Source of the DNA: Anas platyrhynchos | Taxonomy: Eukaryota > Chordata > Aves > Anseriformes > Anatidae | Assembly: GCF_047663525.1 (NCBI RefSeq) | Contig: NC_092589.1 | Location: 82,248,001 to 82,312,000 of the forward strand | Direction: 5' to 3' | DNA length: 64,000 bases | Shown: piece by piece, positions 36,632-46,366 of the stretch | Layout of the letters: each line of letters opens with the position of its first letter | Position numbering within the stretch: position 1 is the stretch's first letter | Notes under the pieces: generated by a model | What the model saw: only the letters and a program-made list of their open reading frames with translations | Database searches by the model: none | Told to the model about the DNA's origin: nothing | Made by a program: the position numbers and the translations under genes

Positions 36632-36638
36632 TGAATGT
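36632..36638 (+). promoter_or_regulatory. miR-181 seed-match site, second copy
   Basis: TGAATGT lies in the distal half of the BACH2 3' UTR and repeats the site at 32385. It would be lost from short isoforms ending near 36.4 kb. Confidence 0.35.
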
Positions 36639-37030
36639 TGTGGCCCAAGTTTGCAGCGTTTTTAAAAGTCTACATTTTAGGTCTGTGTAGAGAAGGTTTA
36701 GCTTCGGTGTGAGCAGCGGAGCTGATGGCCTTGCATGCAGAGGGATCTGCTAAGTACGGGGTGGCTCATTTTTGTTGGAAGTGAGGTGAAACTAAAACCA
36801 TTTCCGCAAAGAACTTGTGCTCTCTTTCCTGCTAGAAATTTCCTCAACGGGAGCTTTTACTTCATTTCAGTTTTGTCTCTGCCAACACAGTCCAAGTTAA
36901 TTTTATATACCTATCTATAATACATGTATGTATGTATACATACATCTATAATTCTAGTCAGTGTGTGTTTGTGTATTTTCCTGTTTATAATACCTATGTG
37001 TATATTTATAATACTCCTTGGAGTATTTCA

Positions 37031-37059
37031 TGACTCAGGCATCAGATCTGATGCTGCAG
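37031..37059 (+). repeat. BACH2 3' UTR stem-loop element, copy B
   Basis: This is the second copy of the element at 35910. Here the core GCATCAGATCTGATGC (37039-37054) is a perfect 16-nt palindrome. As RNA it gives a 6-bp stem with a GATC tetraloop plus a G-U pair. Flanking TGACTCAGG and TGCAG are also shared with copy A. Confidence 0.75.
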
Positions 37060-37296
37060 AATCCAATATATGTGTATATGCATATGTTCAAATACTGTGT
37101 GTATATTTAAAAGATCTATTGTTGGTGGTCTGTAGAATAATTATTCTCCTTACTCTCAAAATTTTAATGGCATTACTTGCAAGGACTAAGTGTATAGTAT
37201 TTTCCTACACTCCACCAGGATAGGTGTTATTTATATCAAAGTCAAATACTGATATGCATTTTAAGGTGTTACACATACAACGTTGCCATTTTTGCA

Positions 37297-37302
37297 AATA
37301 AA
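37297..37302 (+). terminator. poly(A) signal AATAAA (candidate)
   Basis: This consensus hexamer lies in the distal BACH2 3' UTR and follows the AU-rich nonamer at 37228. Alternative polyadenylation here is possible. Confidence 0.35.
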
Positions 37303-38249
37303 ACCACTTTTTGGCAGGAAGGAATCCTAAGAATACCTTTTTGTAAGGGAATTACCCCAGACAAACGACTGCTGAAAACCCAGTTAGATGACTCCTGTTC
37401 TCATATGAATTGTACTTGCTGTGGGACGAGCCCTTTACGGAGGCGAAACGACGCGCGCGGTGCCGCCCTTGTCCCGTTCGGCTCATTGAGGGCCCGCGGA
37501 GAGAACCTAGCATCCCAAAACAGAAATGGCAGCTGGCAGCGTTTGCTCTCACTGACTGCTTAGAAGCAGAGGTGGTCCCAGGCTACGGACCCGAACGGCC
37601 CCTGGGACTGGGGTGGCTGTCAGGGCTCGGCCCCGTAGCCAGAGGAACTGCAGCCTCCAGGGCGCGATCGCACGGGACCGAGCTGCCTCGTGTTTGCGGT
37701 ATGGCTGAGAGAAGCGTGCGTGCTCTAGATCCTGTTCCCACTACTACTTGTGCTCTGACCCAAGCTATCTGGATCCCGCAGGCTGGCAGGAATTATACTA
37801 AACACTTTGGTGATATTTGATGCGTGTTTGTTTACCATTGATTTCAAGCATCGCCTTTGATTTCAAGGGTGGGGATGCCCTAAGAGTTTGTTCCAGAACC
37901 AGTTGGTTACAAGTGCACCTCTTATATATGCCTTACAAACTTCAGAGGCCATATTCAAAACAGGGTTTTATCAGTGTATGCAAGGGGGTGCAACCCCTCT
38001 TCTCTTCCTCCCCAGGTCAAACAGTATGGACAGTTTTCACACATATCTACCTGTATAACCCTCTGTACCTCTCATAACTGGTCAATGACTGTAACAGGTT
38101 ACATCAGGTGTTTTTTCTACATACTTTTTACACAAATTCTATGCGATTAATGTAACTTAATTCAATGCATCATTTTATTGTACTAGTTCTTAAGCTTGTC
38201 TTTATTTTTTTTCTAGGTGACTGTGGTTTCTTGTGATTTTTATTGTATA

Positions 38250-38255
38250 AATAAA
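38250..38255 (+). terminator. poly(A) signal AATAAA (candidate)
   Basis: A consensus hexamer in the context TATAAATAAATGAGG, about 230 nt before the most distal signal, followed by T/G-rich sequence. Confidence 0.5.
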
Positions 38256-38477
38256 TGAGGTGGCTGTTGATGCTTACTCTCTGTTACTAAGAATTTTTAC
38301 CTTTTTGGAAGAAAGCATTGCTATGAACTAATGAATTTAAAATGTCATTTACTCATTGTAAATACAGTATTGTGCAAAAAACAAAAATGAAAAAAAAAAA
38401 AAAACACCCGACTCTCTTCATTCATTTGAATTGCTAGTGTTAACTGAATTTTGTCTAGACACCATTTCTGTTGATGA

Positions 38478-38483
38478 AATAAA
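38478..38483 (+). terminator. BACH2: distal BACH2 poly(A) signal
   Basis: AATAAA is followed by TATGTATTGTAAAT. About 90 nt further on come a GGGAGGG motif and five GGG runs that could act as a pause element. The resulting UTR length agrees with the long mammalian form. Confidence 0.65.
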
Positions 38484-38573
38484 GACATATCATTATGTAT
38501 TGTAAATCGACTTCTCTCGACTCCGAACTTGATGTCTCAGGCCGTGGCAGGCGCGGGGCCGTAGCTGGGGCAC

Positions 38574-38615
38574 GGGACGGGAGGGAGATGGGCAGGGCAG
38601 GGCAGGGCAGGGCAG
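38574..38615 (+). repeat. (GGGCA)n repeat with GGGAGGG, G-quadruplex motif
   Basis: GGGACGGGAGGG is followed by five GGG runs at exact 5-base spacing (38590, 38595, 38600, 38605, 38610). It starts about 90 bases past the distal BACH2 AATAAA. Confidence 0.85.
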
Positions 38616-39209
38616 ATGCTGCCTGGTGAAGCTCTGGCCTGATGACGAGCCCTCTGCTCGCGCGGTCCCATTCCTAATTCATTAGTCGGCTTTGATCCGG
38701 GGATCCGGTTATCTTTGATCTGCTGCAGGAGCAGCCGAGGGTATTTCGTTGCAGAGATGAAATAAGTTGGTTTGGAAGATCAAATGCGCTGTATCTGTAC
38801 CCATTCCCCCAGTGCTTGACTTTAGGCAGTTCTGCTAAGTCTTTGTTTTGGTCTTGTAAAGCATCAACGAACCGAGATGTTGGGAGGCAAGGGGAGAGGT
38901 TGGGGTTTGTTTCCCTTTTACAGAAAACCCGAGAGACATTGAAAGATATTTCTGTATAAACAACAACCAAAAAGCTGAAAATTTTTTGTGTGTAACCCAA
39001 ATGTCTCTTTCTGAAGCAGGAACTTGTGCCATTGACCACTAACCTCCCTCAAACTGCAAAAAAAAAAAAAGGGGGGGTGGGCAGGCTGCCAGAAGGAGCC
39101 AGGTGTCCAGCCACCCAATGGGGAACACGGGCACGAGGTTGGGTGCCCTGGGCCAGCTGTGTCCTGTCAGCTGTGTCCTCCTCCGCCGGCAGCAATCGGT
39201 GCTGCCCCT

Positions 39210-39230
39210 GGATTTTCAACCTGAAAATCC
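39210..39230 (+). repeat. 9-bp perfect hairpin with 3-nt loop
   Basis: GGATTTTCA pairs with TGAAAATCC around ACC. It is intergenic with no known role. Confidence 0.6.
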
Positions 39231-42200
39231 TCACAGAGGAAGAGCAGAAATACCACTTTCCAGCATTTCCCAGATCTTCCTGTTGAGCACACACGAAGGA
39301 AGCTTCCCACCCATTCAGACCTGTGACGATGCAGAGCCCACTGCATCTCCTCACGGCCCGGCAGTAGAGCATGTTCTGTAGCAGAAGCACTTCTCCACCC
39401 CTGACCGGTCATTCCTGACACGAAATGGCTACCATCCTAGGCATTTCCCTTTTTTTTTTGCTTTAACACATTAAATAAATGCAGAGGCAAAGTGTCAGTG
39501 AGGCTGTAGTGACTTAAATGCAAGTCATGCACACTGGAACAAAGACGCTGCAATCTCAAGCAATCTTTATGCTTCAGTCCTTTTTTTTTTCATTTTTTTC
39601 ATATTTTTTTCTCCTACTGTTCCACTTCTCTAAGAGTTGTCAAGTCAAAGAGAACTTTTATGATTAAGGAAGCTGGCAGAGCAAACAAGCTTGTTCTTGC
39701 TGTCGAAGTGACTTGAGGGAAACACAAGCTGTGAGAAACCTGACAAATTAAAGTGGCCAAGAGCGAGCAGCCAGAAACAGGCTCATGGCTAGCAGTAGCT
39801 AGCACTCTCCTTGCTGGATACACAGCTCGAAGGGCTGCTGTCCTGGGCTGCTTACAACCCAGAAATCCAACCTCCCAGAGCACATCTATCTCGGCAAACT
39901 CAAGGTGAGATTTTTTGGGTGTTGCTTGTCTTTCAATTAATCTGCATGAACGGATGAGACGGTAAGATCTTTGTGATCCTGAGCTGATGCCTTGCAGTTC
40001 TTCCTGAAGAGCAAACTGAAGAAAAGCACAGACGTTTTGCACTGAAAATTAATTGCCCGGCTTTACTTAGTTTCAATTTTGAAGCCAGAAGTACAAAGAG
40101 GCGACATGAGCACAGAAAGTCTCTAGCAGAGCTTGAGGATTACATTAGCACGGGCAGACGAGCAGCAGAATATTCTTCAGCTGGGGTTTTCTCTGTTAAA
40201 TTCTCTGCCCCTTCAGACTCCTTGTGTGTTTGATCCATCTTTTATTCATTGGCTGCTGAAGCCTGGGGAGATAAAGGCCACGTAGCCTTCCAGGTTGCTT
40301 TAAAATCAAAATAAACCTTCCCTGCAGGTGTCTTGGGCTTTCCACTACCTCTCCGGTCTGTGTATCAGGCTGGTTGCTGATATGAACGCTACTCGCATGC
40401 ACAACAAGTTGTACATCCCGAAATGCCCTCCCAAAGACACCGGGCTATTTCTGCCCTGACCAGCTCCAGCTCAGTGTATTTGAGAAAAATCGTGAGTTGT
40501 GGTGCAAGCTGCTCACCAACACCTGCAGTCAGCGTGCGCTGCTGCTGGAAGTGCCATAACATTGAGGAATAAAACAAGCGTTTGCTTTCTTACACTGTAT
40601 TATGAATTTAGCATGATCAGGGAAGGAGGGAGAGGGAGACACCAGCAGCTAATCGGCTTTTTATCTTTCTGCTGAAGGTGGTTTGTGCTCAGTCCCCCGG
40701 TTTATCTCTTGTCCTCAGAACGCCATTACTTTTTCATGATAGATGATAGTTCTAGGAGCATGCTCTGAAAGATAACGAGAGAGAGAAAGCATGAAGCTGA
40801 ACTGGCTTCAAGGGGAGAAAGAAATGTTATCATAGCGATTAACCCAGACTCCACCACGTGCACAGCTGCAAAGGTGGGAAGCTGACAGCACACTTACCTT
40901 GGCTTTGTTCAGTGCTAAGGGGAGGCTGAAGGGAGGGGAAGCACCTTGCTTTTAAACCAAATAAATTAATCCCTGAAATAATTTGCTTGAAATCGGTGAC
41001 CGCCATGCTACAGCCCTTGCTTTACATGTTAAGGGTCTTGTACATCTTTCAGTTGCCTTAAAACCATACAAAGATGGGCTCAGGCGAGCTCCCCTTTCAG
41101 AAACCCAGCCTGCTTGGTGCTGCACACATCCTCAGAGAGGTTCCTTATTTGCCCACCACTGCCGATCCCCAAGGTTTGGCATTTTCCTAATTTCTGTGTT
41201 GGTGAACGGGTACCTGTAGGTGATTCAGTAGGTTTCACAGGATTACTGGCAGTCACCTTCATGAATTTTTCCTGAGTGCACCAGGACAAAATGTAACATG
41301 TAGAACTACTGTGGAGTATTTTTTAAGAGGTATTTGAGTAGGAAAGCTGTACAAAGGCCGCATCAGGTGCTAGCAGGCGAATACCTGCAAGGCATCTCGA
41401 GTACCCTAGTGGGACAACGCAGGGCTTTACCCATGCCTTGTTCCACCTGTAGGTTTTCTGGTGGGGCTCAGCTGTCAGAATAACTCTTCTGTGGCTATCA
41501 GACTTGTTATTTCGATGCACACTGACTCTTACCAAACTGTTCCCAGCCCCAGGAGCGAGAGCAGAGCGGGTGGGCAGCTAGTTAAACGAGTGGGTATTTA
41601 TTCCTCAAGTGTCGTTGAAAGGCTGAGTAAACATGCCTGGTTCTGGAGAAGACGGCAGGCATTCAGGCTGAATAGCAGCTCTCTCTTTCACAGCCTTCTC
41701 GCTGCTGACAGTTTTCCCACTGGGTAAAAGGCTCAAAGCTGAACGGAGAATTGAGAAGCGGCAAAAAATCTGAACAGCACAGAGGGATGAAAAAGCAGCG
41801 TAGTGAAGGAAACCAGACCCAGTGAATAGCAAAATTTCCCCAGCTTCAGCAGAACCAGCATTTCAGCCCCAGAGACTTTTCTGCGAATGAATAAAATCAG
41901 CAGCCCTATCTGAATCTGCTTCTGTGAGCTGAGAGCATCAGCTTTATCAGCCGCTTGCTTAATTATCAGCTTTATCCCCCTCGTTCACCATGAGGAGGGG
42001 GGCCCTACTTTTAAAGTCATGTTGATTTCTTTGGAGCCAAGGACAGAGACATGAAGAAATGACACTGAAAGCACAGGACTCTACAGAGGAAAGGGTCTTA
42101 GCCCAAGAACACAACAGGACTGGTAGATATGTCATGTGTCCACACCTCCTTGGGATATCCTTGGGTGCTCTAGCAGGAGGACTGTTACTCTTTCCCAGTA

Positions 42201-45011
42201 GTTCCCTCAATGCAGATTTAGCTTGGGGTGCGAATGTGATGATTCAGATCCAAGTCTTCTGGAAGACTGTGCCCTTGTGGCAAGAGTTAGTAGTTTAAGG
42301 TCATTGTGTCCAATCTCAGTCAACCAAATCAAAACTCATGGGTTTCAGAGCACACCTTAGGATTTGTTAGAAAACTGTTATATGCAGGCCAAAGAAAAGA
42401 TGATGCTGGACAGACATATTGCTGGGCAGGCAATAATTTTTAGTGAAGCGCTCCAACAACAAAAAGCCTAAATGCTCTGTAATTCCTGCCCTCGTTTCGG
42501 GGGAGCAAGGATTCTATCTCTAGCAGCTCTACACTGACCTTTGTCTGCCTCAGGCTGTGCTTTTTATTAGACTTTAACTGTATCATGCGGGGGCTTGATC
42601 TTGCAAAGTTGCTGTTTTTTCTTTCCTCATGATGCAAAATCCTACGAATACCAACATAGCTCCCACATGCCCTTGTGCATCTCACTCCCAGCTGTCACTT
42701 GTGAGGGTATTTGTACCAAATTCAGCACGGCCCTTTTCCCTGAACTGGGTGTGCCGAGACATTTGAGGCCCCTTTGCCCAAGGGAGACAAGGCTTGGGCC
42801 ATGCAGAAGGTGCCCCTTGGTTCCATGGCTGTATCCTCCCTGGAATAAAAAAGTTAAAACAGAGCTGGAGATGCAAAACTGAGGGCAGAGCTATGTGTGT
42901 ACCTGCTGCATATCTTGTTCTGGTGGTCCGTCCTCTGAACATTTTGGATCTGAAGTCTGACCAGAAATGGTTAAAGGAAAAATATTTTTTTTTTCCAATG
43001 GATCAAACTCTTGAGAATCCGTCAGCCTAATGACATTTCCAAGACTTGTGCTTCTCTCATTTTTTGCTTCCCAATTTGAATAATGGACAACCTTTGACAG
43101 TGCAATGAGCGAGAATCTGAATAGAGCATGATGAGCGATCGCTCTGGCTGTAAAACTAATCAGCTGTAAAGGAAATATTTTCCAACTTTTATGCCATAGT
43201 TGGGCGTGAAGCACAGAAATGGCTCTTTGCCTCCGCCAGTTCTGAAGAGGGGAGTTTTGAATAGCCTTAAGTGTCTGCGTTGTGGCCAAACAGTGGTTAG
43301 TCTGAATCCTACCAGGGGAAAGGCATTTCTTTTATACGTATATAGCTGGTTTGATTTCATTTCAAGTCTGAAAAGTTGAGGACTCTTCCTGCCAAACATA
43401 CATTTCGTGTTCAATTTCCTATCCAGCCCTATATTCTTGCAGGTTTGCAGTGGAGGACTGAATGCATTTCCCTTAAAGTAACCTTTCCTCTGAAGAGGAA
43501 GTCCCAAGTGGAATTTCCTTGTTCTCTTTGTACAGGTTTTATTGCCCAGGTGCAACACCTCTGTGCTGCACCAGCATACACATGTATTGAAATTAGTGTC
43601 ATTAAACACCTCAGAAAGACTGGTAGCAGAGTGCACTAGCCACAGCAGTGACTGAATGATATACAGAAGTGCCTTTACTTCCGAATATCTTGAGTCACTT
43701 TTAAAAATGCTAGTACCAGTCCCATGTGTAATGATCCACAAAGGCGGCATGCCAGAAAAGCGTTCCTTTCAGGAATAACGGCACTGCTTTGCAAACTGAG
43801 GATATTTCTCGGCAAGCTCTCACCTGCAAGATAGCTTCATTGTCGTTAAACATTAACAGCTGCCAAGTACCTTCTAGGACTTCTCAACAGGTGCCTTGCT
43901 CAGTACCTCCTGCACTCAGCCTTTTTAAATAGCCTTCTCGTCTGGGTATCAAAACACAGCAGATGGGCAACAGACTGGGCTCTCGGCCACCTCCCCAAAT
44001 TCGAAAAAGCAAAGTGGAAAGTAATTAAATAGCACCAAAGTGGCGATTTAACATGGTTTATGCTCACTATTTATATACTGTAGAAATTATAGCTCCATGA
44101 AAAATGGAGCTCACAGGCAGTTTGGTGGGGAACAATGTGTGAGAGCATTTTCTGCTTCTCACCGCAGAAGATTTTGGGGTTTTGTGTGTTTGTTATGCTT
44201 CAAATTTAATAAAAGCATGCATTTTTAGGAAGAGAGAGGAAAAATTAAGCAGAACTGACAACTTTGAGTATTGTGTGAAGCAATCTTCTGTTTCTTACAT
44301 GCTCTGTCAAAAGATATTTAAGGGCTTGCTCCTGCAAGAATTTGTAAAGAAGTTGGGGGGGGTTGTTCTCAGGGGATAAATCCCGTGATCCAGGCAGTCA
44401 GAAGTCAAATTCATTTAAAAAAATAAAAATAAAATAAAAATCTACTTGGTGCTTGAAGGCAAGCACAAGACCTTATTAACACTGAGTGTAAGCAAGTTTG
44501 GACCAGCCAAAGAACAGGAACAGCTTCTCAGAATGCTTTTCTGTAGCTGTTGGTGGTGAGATCATGATAATTTGGTGTTTTATATGCAGAGGCTTTGGTT
44601 TCCCCTCTGGGCAGCTACCCTGGGGAGCCACCCGCTGGCCAGCCTGGGGAGCCACCCCTGGAGCCGAAAGAAGCCAACCCATCGGATGGTGGTGGCCTTC
44701 TGGCTGTTCGGGCGTCAAGAAGGCCGGAGCTGACTGAGGGACAGATGGCAGCCCTGGGGTGATGCGATGAGTGAAAAGGAGACACCTTTGGTGACTTGGA
44801 GACCCTCAGGGGTGCCCTGGTGATGCTTTGCGAGTCTTTGAATCCCTCAGGGATGCTTTGGCTCTCACCACACTGGGGGACTGATGTGCTGGGGGCAGCC
44901 TTCACCCAGCACGACCCACCACGCCAGGGCCATGCCAGGAAGCCTGGAGATGCCTCCCAGACCCCCACCTCACCCTCTTCTCCCCAGGACTGATCCCCAA
45001 GAGCCTCCCGT

Positions 45012-46349
45012 TCACCCCAATCCCCCCATTTTCCCCAGTTGCCCACCCGCCATCTGCCCCTTGGGCAGCGGGGTGCTACTTGCCATGGACACCCGTCGTC
45101 CTGTGGCGGCGGCAGGTGGCGGGGGGCTGCCTGTTGGACTTCCCTCTTGGCTCCGCTGCCCCTCACAGCCCGACGGGGAGCCAGCCCCAGAGCTGGTGTC
45201 AGAGCCCCCTGGGGAGGCAGAGCTCCGGTTGCCGCTGCCCTCGGGGCTGGCGGGCAGCACCCTGGAGAGGAAGCTGGACTTGCGGGTGCCGGGGCAGTGC
45301 CCACTGTCGGGGGACTCGCCGCGCTCCTCCTCCACGTCCCTGCAGGCGCTCACCCGGCTGTGCTTGCGGGGCAGCCGGCGGGACATCCCTGTCCCCGTCC
45401 CCATCCCCGCTGTCCCCACCATGCCTGGCGGAGCCTCCTCGCTGCTGGAGGACACCGGTGGCCTCTGTCTGCGGTGCTGCCCCGAGCCCCCGATGGCCGA
45501 GGAGGAGGAGGGAGGTGGTGGCGGGGAGGCCGAAGGGCGAGGAGGCATCACCGAGCTGCTGGGGGGGTGGCAGGGGACGGCTTGGTCATCAGCCCGGCCC
45601 GCTGGCCTCCGCGGCCGGCCCGCCAGGGTCTTGTGGATCCTGTTGAGGCCCAGGTGGGCGATCTCGAGGATGTTGAGGAAGAGGGAGACGGCGGCGATGC
45701 TGTGCATGAAAAGCATGAAGATGGTCTTCTCCGTGGGCCGGGACACGAAGCAATCCACCGTGTTCGGGCAGGGGGGGCGGGTGCACTTGTAAAGGGGGGG
45801 CATGTGGAAGCCGTAGAGCAGATACTGACCCACCATAAAGCCCACCTCGACCACCGAGCGGGTCAGGATATGTAGCACATAGGTGCGCAGCAGGGACCCC
45901 CTCAGGGGTGCCTTGTTCACCTTCTTCTGTTCCTCCAGCTTCCGCAGCTCCCTCTCTACCCTCTTGTGTTCCTCGGGCAGGGGCTCCAGGTCCTCCAGCT
46001 GAGCCCGCAGGTGGGCTTTCCTCTTCTGCCTCTCCTTCTCTAGAGCCCTTAACCTGTAGAGCGCGTGGCCCATGTAGACTAGAGACGGAGACGAGACAAA
46101 TATGATTTGCAACACCCAGTATCTGATCAAAGAGATGGGGAAGGCTTTGTCGTAGCAGATGTTGCTGCAGCCGGGCTGCTCCGTGTTGCAGATGAACTCC
46201 GACTGCTCGTCATCCCAGACGTCTTCGGCAGCCACTCCCAGCACCAGCATCCGGAATATGAACAGGATCGTGAGCCAGATCTTGCCAACGATGGTGGAGT
46301 GGATGTGGACTTCCTCAAGGATGCTGCCCAACAAGTTCCAGTCCCCCAT
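45012..46349 (-). CDS. GJA10: GJA10, gap-junction connexin (Cx62/Cx57 family)
   Basis: This is a connexin subunit; six form a hemichannel, and docked hemichannels couple neighbouring cells. The mammalian protein is best known from retinal horizontal cells. The protein has 445 residues. The start is the Met of MGDWNLLG, the universal connexin N-terminus. An in-frame Met nine codons earlier is rejected because a CATTTCAG splice acceptor ends at 46366, so 46365 begins the coding exon. Four membrane segments lie near residues 21-40, 76-96, 155-178 and 206-228. The first extracellular loop has C54-x6-C61-x3-C65, the second C189-x4-C194-x5-C200, so both disulfide sets are intact. The cytoplasmic tail (241-445) is GC-rich and Pro/Ser-rich. 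It has diverged from mammals except for blocks around [11 protein letters not shown] (355-365) and TGRRVSM (416-422). The stop is TGA at 45012-45014. Confidence 0.95.
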   Translation of the reverse strand: MGDWNLLGSILEEVHIHSTIVGKIWLTILFIFRMLVLGVAAEDVWDDEQSEFICNTEQPGCSNICYDKAFPISLIRYWVLQIIFVSSPSLVYMGHALYRLRALEKERQKRKAHLRAQLEDLEPLPEEHKRVERELRKLEEQKKVNKAPLRGSLLRTYVLHILTRSVVEVGFMVGQYLLYGFHMPPLYKCTRPPCPNTVDCFVSRPTEKTIFMLFMHSIAAVSLFLNILEIAHLGLNRIHKTLAGRPRRPAGRADDQAVPCHPPSSSVMPPRPSASPPPPPSSSSAIGGSGQHRRQRPPVSSSSEEAPPGMVGTAGMGTGTGMSRRLPRKHSRVSACRDVEEERGESPDSGHCPGTRKSSFLSRVLPASPEGSGNRSSASPGGSDTSSGAGSPSGCEGQRSQEGSPTGSPPPPAAATGRRVSMASSTPLPKGQMAGGQLGKMGGLG

Positions 46350-46366
46350 GGTCAGAAGTTCATGTC
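46350..46366 (-). other. GJA10: GJA10 5' UTR remnant and splice acceptor
   Basis: Read on the minus strand, TTTTTGCATTTCAG precedes ACATGAACTTCTGACC and then the ATG. Connexin genes usually have a separate non-coding first exon spliced a few bases before the start codon, and this fits. The upstream exon itself was not identified. Confidence 0.7.

Larger units (their letters stand above)
32053..38505 (+). other. BACH2: BACH2 3' untranslated region
   Basis: This is non-coding sequence after the stop, AT-rich overall, running to a consensus AATAAA at 38478-38483. A length of about 6.4 kb matches the very long 3' UTR known for mammalian BACH2. It contains several earlier AATAAA signals, so shorter isoforms are likely. 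It also contains microRNA-type sites, Pumilio-type and AU-rich motifs, an RNA G-quadruplex motif at 34619-34647, hairpins at 33316-33391 and a duplicated stem-loop (35910 and 37031). A CpG-bearing GC-rich patch lies at about 37430-37700. The exact cleavage point is inferred. Confidence 0.8.
38506..45011. other. intergenic region between convergent BACH2 and GJA10
   Basis: No gene was recognised. The stretch begins with a G-run cluster (38574-38614) just past the BACH2 end. It has an A11/G7 tract near 39059-39077, a 9-bp hairpin at 39210-39230, and T-rich stretches near 39450-39610. Further on are an A-rich AAAATA repeat near 44418-44440 and a 15-bp direct repeat (44619-44633 and 44643-44657). 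The last 400 bases before 45011 are GC-rich and may include the GJA10 3' UTR, but I could not place a poly(A) signal for it. Confidence 0.7.

Noticed and set aside
37410..37820. 136-codon frame in the BACH2 3' UTR
   Set aside because: It coincides with the GC-rich patch. There is no recognisable protein sequence, and it lies far downstream of the BACH2 stop.
32053..38505. miR-155 seed site (AGCATTA) expected from mammalian BACH2
   Set aside because: I scanned the 3' UTR by eye and did not find the 7-mer. Absence by eye is weak evidence, so it is not reported as a finding.
44615..45304. 229-codon minus-strand frame overlapping the GJA10 end
   Set aside because: It is a different frame from GJA10, low-complexity and unlike any connexin tail. 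It runs on only because stop codons are rare in GC-rich DNA.
44884..45875. Long plus-strand open frames of 302, 278 and 188 codons
   Set aside because: They are antisense to the GC-rich GJA10 tail. Their composition is that of a shadow frame (Pro, Arg, Gly, Ala-rich), and they resemble no known protein.
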